This document shows, in pieces, positions 7,737-14,394 of a stretch of 64,000 bases of DNA; positions within the stretch are counted from its first letter, which is position 1; each line of letters opens with the position of its first letter. The notes beneath the pieces were generated by a model. That model had not been told where the DNA came from. It was given only the letters and a program-made list of their open reading frames with translations, and searched no databases. Source of the stretch: Planctomycetota bacterium (lineage in GTDB: Bacteria; Planctomycetota; UBA1135; JADKAF01); assembly GCA_016719295.1 (NCBI GenBank), contig JADKAF010000001.1:3906001-3970000 (forward strand), read 5' to 3'. The position numbers and the translations under genes were made by a program.

Positions 7737-9104
7737 TCACGCGGACCGCTCCTCGGCCACGCAGCCCCTTGCGCTCTGACCGCGCTCCACCACCTGCTCG
7801 ATGACTCGGTCGACCAGGTCCTCGATGCCCATGGCGGCCTCGACGGTGCGCGCGGCAGGATTGATGCCGCGGATGACGCCGAGGTAGTGCTTCTCGGCCA
7901 CGGCGACGCTGTGGCCCAGCTGCTTCGACTCGCGGAAGGTTGCTGCCCCGGCGTAGATGCCGGGAGCGTTCACCAAGGTCGTCGCACAGGTCACCCGTAG
8001 CTGTTGCCAGTTGAAGTCCGGCGCGCGGAACACGCGGATCAACCTGCGCATCGCGGTGACCACGAGGTCGCGCGTGAGGTCGAAGACGGAGGCGTTGCCG
8101 TCGCTGCCCGCACGCATCGCGAGCAGCAGTCGATGAAGAGCTGGCGTGACGCCGAGATCGATCACGCGCTCGACCTTCGACTTCGAGCTCTCCGCGCGCA
8201 CCACGATCTCCCCGACAACAGCTCCACGTTCGTCGCGCGCCCCGAGATGAACGTCGTTCCATTCGAGCTGCAGCGCTTCGCCGCGTCGCGCACCGCTGAG
8301 CAAGAGGAAGGTCAAGATCGGCGCGATCGCCTCGTAGCGCGGCGTACGTCCCGGAACCTGGCGGCCGTCCTTCTCGAACCGCGTCATCCGAAACGTGGCA
8401 GCGTCGTGCGCGAGCGCCGCCTCAAGGAGCTGCCGAAGCTCTTCGTGGGAGAGGTACTGCGGTCGCGGCCGCGGGGTCGGCAAGCGCTGCATCGAGTCCG
8501 CGATCACGTCGCGGTTCAGGGCCGGCGTGGCGCCGAGCCTCACGAACGAGCGCAGAGCCGTGTGGAGGCCGGTCATGTGTTTGTTTGTCGTGCGCGCCGA
8601 GCATCTCTTCGGGGTGAGCTCGCGCTCGCCACGGCGGCCGCCCTTCTTCGCCTTGCCGTTCGGCCGCGCGATCAGATGCGCACGGAAGAGCGTCAGCGAG
8701 CGCCCGGAGATCTCGCTCGTGCGCTTGATGCCGACCTTCGCGGCCCACTCTGAGAAGAGCTGCAGGGTGGCCACGTAGCCGAAGTAGGTCGAGCGCCGCA
8801 GGGTCGCCTCGGCCGTGCGGAGGTAGTCGTCGATCGCCTGTCGCAGCGGCAGGTCCGCCCTCGGCTGCGCACCCTCGCGAAGCGCGTCCTTCCGGCGTTC
8901 GAGCTCCCTGCTCTTCGCCAGCGCCCACGTTCGGCGCGCTTCTGCGCTGGTCACGCCAAGCGCTTCGAGCGAACGGCAGACGAGCTTGCCCGAGTCCGGA
9001 TCGCGCCAGCGAGCCTGGTGGAACGGTGTTCCGGCGGGCGTCTTGAGAAGTAAAATCTTGACGCCCGGACTGCTTCCGCTTGCGCGCCGCTTTGCAGTAG
9101 CCAT
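7737..9104 (-). CDS. int: Tyrosine integrase of element A
   Basis: This 455-residue phage-type integrase should recombine attP with the tRNA 3' end. Its N-terminal arm-binding region (about 1-85) is followed by a core-binding domain and a catalytic domain. SGARRGEAL holds the first Arg (about 273), QQLR the second (about 370), then GHS (about 398) and the nucleophile Tyr in EKHY (about 407). The usual His before LxxR is Gln. The start is MATAKRR, with GGAGG 3 bases upstream inside a hairpin. N- and C-terminal DNA is identical to the element B integrase, but residues about 87-411 diverge. Confidence 0.92.
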   Translation of the reverse strand: MATAKRRASGSSPGVKILLLKTPAGTPFHQARWRDPDSGKLVCRSLEALGVTSAEARRTWALAKSRELERRKDALREGAQPRADLPLRQAIDDYLRTAEATLRRSTYFGYVATLQLFSEWAAKVGIKRTSEISGRSLTLFRAHLIARPNGKAKKGGRRGERELTPKRCSARTTNKHMTGLHTALRSFVRLGATPALNRDVIADSMQRLPTPRPRPQYLSHEELRQLLEAALAHDAATFRMTRFEKDGRQVPGRTPRYEAIAPILTFLLLSGARRGEALQLEWNDVHLGARDERGAVVGEIVVRAESSKSKVERVIDLGVTPALHRLLLAMRAGSDGNASVFDLTRDLVVTAMRRLIRVFRAPDFNWQQLRVTCATTLVNAPGIYAGAATFRESKQLGHSVAVAEKHYLGVIRGINPAARTVEAAMGIEDLVDRVIEQVVERGQSARGCVAEERSA

Positions 9105-9108
9105 GTGC

Positions 9109-9128
9109 CTCCGAAAAATACTTCGGAG
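9109..9128 (-). promoter_or_regulatory. Hairpin covering the integrase ribosome-binding site
   Basis: CTCCGAA-(6)-TTCGGAG on the minus strand places the GGAGG Shine-Dalgarno sequence of the integrase in the 3' arm of a 7-bp stem, just before the ATG at 9104. The same hairpin occurs at 55141-55160. It could keep integrase translation low. Confidence 0.55.
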
Positions 9129-9230
9129 CGATCTTGTTGCACCCATTTGCGCACCTAGATCGCGCCACTTTGTGGCACTCGGAGTCTAACCGTTTCCGCT
9201 TCGAACCTCAACGCAACAAGCGAACACGTC

Positions 9231-9260
9231 GGACTTTAGAGGACATAGTAGGACATACGT
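9231..9260. repeat. Integrase arm-type sites, right arm (element A)
   Basis: Three direct 10-bp repeats in exact helical phase: GGACTTTAGA, GGACATAGTA and GGACATACGT. They lie about 30 bp from the tRNA core and 130 bp upstream of the integrase start. Related repeats occur on the other side of the core at 9449-9478 and 9511-9530. They are probably recognised by the integrase N-terminal domain. Confidence 0.65.
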
Positions 9261-9288
9261 ATACGCTAGCGACCAGCGAAGCATGGTC

Positions 9289-9330
9289 CTTCGGAACCGA
9301 GGGTCGGGGGTTCGAATCCCTCCGGGATCA
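9289..9330 (+). other. Attachment site: 3' half of a tRNA (probably tRNA-Arg, TCG)
   Basis: The fragment begins at an anticodon loop (CTTCGGA), then 3' anticodon stem ACCGA, variable loop, T arm (GGGGG-TTCGAAT-CCCTC), 3' acceptor strand CGGGATC and discriminator A. The 5' half is absent, so this is an att core rather than a functional tRNA. An identical copy at 55321-55362 marks the other end of element B. The intact gene should lie to the left of the window. Confidence 0.8.
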
Positions 9331-9448
9331 TCGCGTAAGTCCTTGCAGGCACGAGGCTTACGACCTTGCCCATCGGGGCGTGAGGGCGCGGATGGCGCCG
9401 GACTCACCACAAATGTCACCATTCTGGCGGCGTGTTTGCCGGGCGGGG

Positions 9449-9530
9449 TGACACAGCGCGACGCAGTGCGACAGGTTGATCGGCGGGGACGATCGCTCGA
9501 TTTCGCGGGCGGACACAGCGGGACACTGTG
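9449..9530. repeat. Integrase arm-type sites, left arm (element B)
   Basis: Phased 10-bp repeats TGACACAGCG, CGACGCAGTG and CGACAGGTTG occupy 9449-9478. GGACACAGCG and GGACACTGTG occupy 9511-9530. The consensus GACAYAGYG matches the right-arm repeats. The surrounding 9331-9763 region has no gene and is similar to 55363-55590. Confidence 0.6.
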
Positions 9531-9763
9531 CACCAAGGAGGGGGGCGGTGCTGCGATGGGCGCAGCGCTCGCCACTCCGGCGGCGATTCCTGCGGACGAT
9601 TAGCTCGCGCTCGCTGCCCTGCGATTTCGGCCTAAGACCCCTCCCGCCCGAACTCGAGCGTCTGCGGCACACCCGCGTTGACTCATGTGCTCCGGCGATC
9701 GATGCTCGGATCGGGCTCCTCGTGGGCGGAGCTCTCTCGAGACGCGACACGGAGGATCCCACG

Positions 9764-10964
9764 ATGCCGCTCCACTACCTCGTGTGCGCTGCGCTCTGTT
9801 GGAGCGCGATCTTTACCAATGGCTTCGCGCAACGCGTATGGGTCGTCGCGACGCAGCCCGGTCCGGGCGTCGACTTCACGGACATCCAAGCAGCCGTGAC
9901 GGCGGCTGCGGACGGCGATGTCGTCCTCGTCCGCGCGGGGACCTACAGTGCCTTCGCCATCCGGCAGAAGTCGCTCGTCGTCGAAGGCGATGGACCCGGA
10001 GCGGTGAGCCTCGGCTTCACCGCGAACCTGGCGATCTACGACATCGACGCTTCGCGCTCCGTCGTCGTGCGGCACATCGACGTGCTCTCGAGTTCCTTCG
10101 CCCCGTTGCTCGTCACGAACTGCGCCGGCACGGTGAGCGTCGAGGACTGCCGCTTCCTCGCCGTGTTCGCGCAGAGCGCGACGCCGGGTGCCTACATCGC
10201 CGGCAGCGCGCGCACGGCGCTCGTGCGCTGCGAGCTGCGCGGCGACGCAGTGCGCAGCTTCGAGGTCGGCTTGCGCGTGCAGGGCTCGACCGTGCACCTT
10301 CACGGCTGCCGCATCAGCGGCAGCTCGCCGACGACCTTTGCAACGAGCGGTGCCGACGGCTGCGATCTGCGCAGCAGCACGCTGTACGCAACCGGCACGA
10401 CCTTCGCCGGCGGCCGCGGCAGCGCGGCGCCTTCGGCGCCGTTCTGCATCCCGGCGGGGGAACGGCGGCAACGCGCTCTTCCTCGACGCCGCGTCGTCCG
10501 CGGTGCTGCTCGATTGTGCGCTCCTACCGGGACAGCCGGGGCTGCCGGGCACATGCCCGCCCGCACAGCCGGGTGCTCCGATCGCCGGCACGGGGAGCGC
10601 GACCTTCCCGCTCGGGCAGACCGGGCGGCTCGATGCGAGCTCGACCGTGCGCGCCGGAGGATCGTGGTCGATCGCGCTGCAAGGCCCCGCTTCCGCGACG
10701 GCGTTCCTCCTCATCGGCGCGCGCTCCGCGCCCGCGTTCCTAGCGAACTGCGGCGGTACGGTTCATCCGGATCTCTCGGGCCCGATCGTCGTCGTGGGCG
10801 CGTTACTCCCGCCTTCGGGAACGCTCGCATTCTCTTTCCCGGTTCCCGCGAGCTTGCCCGCGCTCGGCCTGCCGCTCGTGGCGCAGATCTTCTTCGCGAC
10901 GGCGGGTACCGGGTGCACGGTGGGAGAACCTAGCTTCCCGCTCTTCCTCGACTCGCGTTTCTAA
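9764..10964 (+). pseudogene. Secreted beta-helix-like protein, frameshifted
   Basis: GGAGG 8 bases upstream supports the ATG at 9764, which opens a signal peptide ending near GFAQR. The next 230 residues contain short repeating beta units rich in V, D, S and G (GDVVLVRAGTYSAF, LVVEGDGPG, RTALVRCEL) typical of right-handed parallel beta-helix proteins. The frame shifts near 10450-10462 at a run of five G. It continues in the next frame (GNGGNALFLDAASS) to a C-terminal barrel-like region ending at 10964. This looks like a surface or exported planctomycete protein. The frameshift could be real or a sequencing error. Confidence 0.65.
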
Positions 10965-11287
10965 ACGCAGCAACTCGCGAGTACGAATGCGGGCGCTGGA
11001 GTTGAGGAGCGCGGCGCCACGAGGAGCGCGCACGGCCCGCTATAGAAAAGCTTACGCACGCGGCTTCGCAAGAGCTCCAATCCACCCACTGCGACCGCGA
11101 TCCAGTTCTCGACCAGCTCGCTCAGCTCTACGGACCCAGCTACGGCCGCTCGTCGCCACGAGCGCCTGCCCTGCTCCCCGTCAGCCCGAACCGCACCCTC
11201 CACGACGAGTCCCGTGACACCGGCCCTGACCGTCGCAGGTAAGCGCCCGGTAGACCCATCTGTTTCGCCCCCGGCGGCTCCCGGACC

Positions 11288-11659
11288 ATGCGCCGCATGT
11301 CCACGCACCGCCGAAGCCGCGCCGAATGGCGCGAGATCGTCGAGCGCCAGGCCCGCAGCGGCCTGAGCATCATCCGGTTCGCCGCTCGCGAGCGGCTCTC
11401 TGCGCAAAGCCTCTTCTGGTGGCGATGGCGCCTACGGTCGGATGGAGAGACTCCGGTTGCGGCACCAGCCGACGGGACGGCGTCCACAGAGAAGCTCGAG
11501 CTGATTCCTGTCGAGCTCGCGCGCGTCGATCCTCTTCCAGTCGGGACATCGACAGGATTCGAGCTCCGCCTGGGCACCGACATCACCCTCCGCATCCCGT
11601 GCGGCTTCGATGCCCGCGAGCTGCGTCGCCTGCTCGAGGTGCTGCAGCAGTCATGTTGA
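11288..11659 (+). CDS. tnpA: IS66 accessory protein TnpA
   Basis: This 123-residue protein has the HTH-like N-terminus of IS66 TnpA (EWREIVERQARSGLSIIRFA) and the FWWRWRLR motif. It probably helps bind the element ends. The C-terminal half ends with the usual RIPCGFD...LRRLLEVL block. It overlaps tnpB by 7 bases (tnpB ATG at 11653), as is usual in the family. Confidence 0.88.
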   Translation: MRRMSTHRRSRAEWREIVERQARSGLSIIRFAARERLSAQSLFWWRWRLRSDGETPVAAPADGTASTEKLELIPVELARVDPLPVGTSTGFELRLGTDITLRIPCGFDARELRRLLEVLQQSC

Positions 11660-12063
11660 GCCTGCCCTCCTCTGTGCGTGTCTTCCTTGCCGCGGGCGCC
11701 ACCGACATGCGCAAGTCCATCGACGGGCTTGCTGCCGCAACGCGAAGAGCGTTGCGTCAGGATCCGTTCACGGGCGATCTCTTCGTCTTCTGCAATCGAC
11801 GCCGCGATCGAGTGAAGATCCTCTACTGGGAGCGCTCGGGCTTCTGGCTGCTGCACAAGCGACTGGAGAGCGGGACCTTCTCCTGGCCGAGCGCGAAGGG
11901 CGCGTCGCATGCAGCCGAGGAGATCGACTCTGCGCAGCTCGCCGCACTTCTTGGTGGTCTCGTCGTATCGAGTCGTCGCCAGCGATGGTTTTCTTGGAAG
12001 CCAAGCAACACGCGAAGCGCCAACGCCGACCTATCGCATCGTGAGCAACACGCATCCCGATGA
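11653..12063 (+). CDS. tnpB: IS66 accessory protein TnpB
   Basis: This protein of about 136 residues has the family signature VRVFLAAGATDMRKSIDGLA, a basic CNRRRDRVKILYWERSGFWLL segment and SGTFSWP. IS66 TnpB is required for transposition in the family, although its chemistry is not defined. The C-terminal tail after residue 105 overlaps the start of tnpC by 23 bases and may be longer than usual. Confidence 0.88.
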   Translation: MLSLPSSVRVFLAAGATDMRKSIDGLAAATRRALRQDPFTGDLFVFCNRRRDRVKILYWERSGFWLLHKRLESGTFSWPSAKGASHAAEEIDSAQLAALLGGLVVSSRRQRWFSWKPSNTRSANADLSHREQHASR

Positions 12064-13636
12064 GCGCGAACTCGATGCACTCGATCCATCCGCGCTCAAG
12101 GCACGCCTGATCACGGCGCAGTCGGAGCTTGCGTCCTATCGACTGACCGTGAGCCAACTCGAGCAAGCTCTCGAGGCTGCGCGCGCCGCGAACGAGCGCA
12201 TGCGCGACCAGCTCTACGGCAACAAGAGCGAGCGCGTGGTCGCGAAGCCGACTCCGGAGCTCCCGTTCGACGAGGAGGAAGCGCAGGCTCCGCCGCCTCC
12301 CTTTCGCGGAGGAAGCCCCGACGACGAGACCGAGCACGCCGAGGCGAAGGAGAGCAAGAAGCGGACGAAGCGAGGCATCCGTCGCATCCCCGCGAACATC
12401 CCGCGCATCGAGACGCGGCTCGAGCCGTCTCAGGATCAGCGCTGCTGCTCCTCGTGCCAGTCCGAGCTCATCCTCATCGGCGAGGAGCGCACAGAACTCC
12501 TCGATCACAAGCCCGCGAGCTTCCAGATCCAAGTCCTCGTGCGTCCGAAGTACGCGTGTCGCCACCACGAGGAGAACGGAGTCGTGACCGCCGAGCTGCC
12601 GAAGCGTCCGATTCCCCGGGGCATGGTGACGGCAAACCTCGTGGCGCAGATCGCGGTGGCGAAGTACCGCGAACATCTCCCGCTGCATCGGCAGGCGCGG
12701 ATCTACCTCGGCCAAGGAGTCGACATCGCCGAGAGCACCATGGGCGAGTGGCTGAAAGCCGGCGCTGAACTTCTCGCACCCATCGTGCTCGAGCAGCACA
12801 AAGAACTGCTCCAGGAGCCGATCCTCCACTCCGACGACACTTCGATCACCGTCCTCGGTCCGAACGAGAAGAAGACGAACACGCGTCGCGGCTTCCTCTG
12901 GGTCTACCTCGACCTCGAGGGCAACACGCTCTTCCACTTCACGGAGGGGCGAAGCCGCGCAGGACCGCTGACGATCCTGAAGACCTATGTGGGAACGCTG
13001 CTCTCCGATGCCTACAGCGCGTACGACGCCGTCGTGCGCTTGGGCAAGATCGTGCCCGCGGGTTGCTGGGCGCATGCGCGGCGTCGCTTCCACAAGGCGC
13101 GAAACGATGCACCCGATCTCGCCGCGATTGCCATCGAGGTCGTGCGCCGGATCTTTGCCGTCGAACGCAAGGCATCCGAAGCCAACGCGAGCTCAGAGGA
13201 GCGGCTGGAGCTGCGTCGAGAGCAATCGAGGCCACTGCTCGGCGGCTTTCGCAAGTGGCTCGAGGAGATTCGCGGCAGCGTGCTCCCCAAGAGCGCTCTA
13301 GGCGAGGCGATCTCTTACACGCTGAATCAGTGGATCCCGCTGACGCGCTTCCTCGAGGATGGTCGTCTGCCCCTCGAGAACAACGCCGCAGAGCGGGCGA
13401 TGCGCCAGGTCGCGATCGGCCGCAAGAATTGGATGTTTGCCGGTAGCGCGTCTGGTGGAGAGCGCGCGGCGCTCTACTACTCCCTCGTCGTGAGCTGCAA
13501 GAACCTCGGCATCGAGCCTTACGACTATTTGCGCGACGTGCTGCAGCGGATGGCCGAGGACCCATCGCGGGCGGCGCAGCTCACGCCCAGAGCTTGGCGC
13601 GCGGCGAGGACAGCCGAGATCGCCACGAGCTCCTGA
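12041..13636 (+). CDS. tnpC: IS66 transposase TnpC
   Basis: This DDE transposase of about 531 residues has the usual layout. An N-terminal coiled coil is followed by a basic linker and a Cys-rich zinc motif (CCSSCQSEL near residue 137). The catalytic domain has HSDDTSITVL (first Asp), LLSDAYSAYDAVV with GCWAHARRRFHKA (second Asp region) and LENNAAERAMR (Glu). The C-terminal segment ends near NLGIEPYDYLRDVLQRM. The GTG at 12041 is chosen to match the typical IS66 length. The gene appears intact. Confidence 0.9.
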   Translation: MSNTHPDERELDALDPSALKARLITAQSELASYRLTVSQLEQALEAARAANERMRDQLYGNKSERVVAKPTPELPFDEEEAQAPPPPFRGGSPDDETEHAEAKESKKRTKRGIRRIPANIPRIETRLEPSQDQRCCSSCQSELILIGEERTELLDHKPASFQIQVLVRPKYACRHHEENGVVTAELPKRPIPRGMVTANLVAQIAVAKYREHLPLHRQARIYLGQGVDIAESTMGEWLKAGAELLAPIVLEQHKELLQEPILHSDDTSITVLGPNEKKTNTRRGFLWVYLDLEGNTLFHFTEGRSRAGPLTILKTYVGTLLSDAYSAYDAVVRLGKIVPAGCWAHARRRFHKARNDAPDLAAIAIEVVRRIFAVERKASEANASSEERLELRREQSRPLLGGFRKWLEEIRGSVLPKSALGEAISYTLNQWIPLTRFLEDGRLPLENNAAERAMRQVAIGRKNWMFAGSASGGERAALYYSLVVSCKNLGIEPYDYLRDVLQRMAEDPSRAAQLTPRAWRAARTAEIATSS

Positions 13637-13926
13637 GCATCAGGCCGATCCTGAAGCAGAGAGAGCGAGCCTGACGGCCGGAACCCGAAGTCCACCATCT
13701 GCGGCTCGAGATCGCCGGACGTGGGGCTACCGGGTGCTTACGCTACGAGCGCAAAGCGTCTCGGTGCTGCGGCACCTCGCGCGCAGCCGGGGGGCCAAAT
13801 CGTTCACGCTCTTCGACAAGATCCCGACGCGGCGCGCTGCGCGCATCGGAGAGCGTGGCGTGGACCCGGCCCTACGTGCTCATGCTGCGGGCCGCGGAAC
13901 AGCCTCCAAGCCAGCGTGAATACAAC

Positions 13927-13989
13927 GTAAGCACACGGTAGCCCAGCCTCCGGCTCGGAATGCCGGACGTGGGGCTACCGTGTGCTTAC
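13927..13989. mobile_element. 63-bp mini-IS66 (MITE-like)
   Basis: It has perfect 17-bp inverted ends (GTAAGCACACGGTAGCC at 13927; inverse ending at 13989) that match the adjacent IS66 ends except for two bases. Only about 27 bp lie between the ends. The right half also matches the internal side of the IS66 right end (ccggacgtggggctacc). It is probably a deletion derivative mobilisable by IS66 TnpC. Confidence 0.65.
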
Positions 13990-14394
13990 CGAGCTCGAGG
14001 AGGCCGGGAACGACGAAGGCAGGGGTACGGGAGCCCGAAGGTGGGCGGCGGGTCGTCGGCGTGTAGCCACCCCACGTGTTGAGTCGGGATGGCTCTCGAG
14101 CCAGGGGCCAGCGAACCCGACAGGCGCTTGATCGAGTTGGGGCCACGAGCGCCTCACTCACGCCCTGGGCTTGGGCGGAAGCGCACTCGGAGCACCGGCT
14201 GCCCTGGGCTTGAGATGCCCCTGATCTACGTCAGGCTGCTCTCGCCGGGGATGGGATCACCGGACGCGTATCTTGGGACCCCGAGGCCAAGGATGTCGCG
14301 AGGAGTCCACCATGATGGCTCCGTGGAGGTGGAAGAGTGAAAATATCCAACACTCGACGCCATTCCGGCAAGCCCCTGACATTCTCCACCGCCG
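13990..14394. other. Gene-free stretch between mini-IS66 and kinase gene
   Basis: No convincing reading frame or repeat was seen in these 405 bp. It is the 3' side of the leftward kinase gene. Composition falls toward lower GC near 14340, where the kinase gene begins to end. Confidence 0.4.

Larger units (their letters stand above)
11239..13741 (+). mobile_element. IS66-family insertion sequence
   Basis: A 2503-bp element with terminal inverted repeats: left GTAAGCGCCCGGTAGACCC at 11239, right inner complement GTAAGCACCCGGTAGCCCC ending at 13741. It carries the standard tnpA-tnpB-tnpC order. The 8-bp flanks (cgtcgcag and gctacgag) do not form a target duplication. A rearrangement next to the element is therefore likely. 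Confidence 0.9.

Noticed and set aside
9260..9340. A complete tRNA gene
   Set aside because: Only the sequence from the anticodon loop to the discriminator base fits. The 5' acceptor strand, D arm and 5' anticodon stem are absent upstream.
9186..9575. Minus-strand open frame with a GGIRTPDPRFRR-type peptide (also at 55218-55712)
   Set aside because: This is the well-known false protein produced by reading the antisense strand of a tRNA T arm. The frame crosses the att tRNA fragment and the arm repeats.
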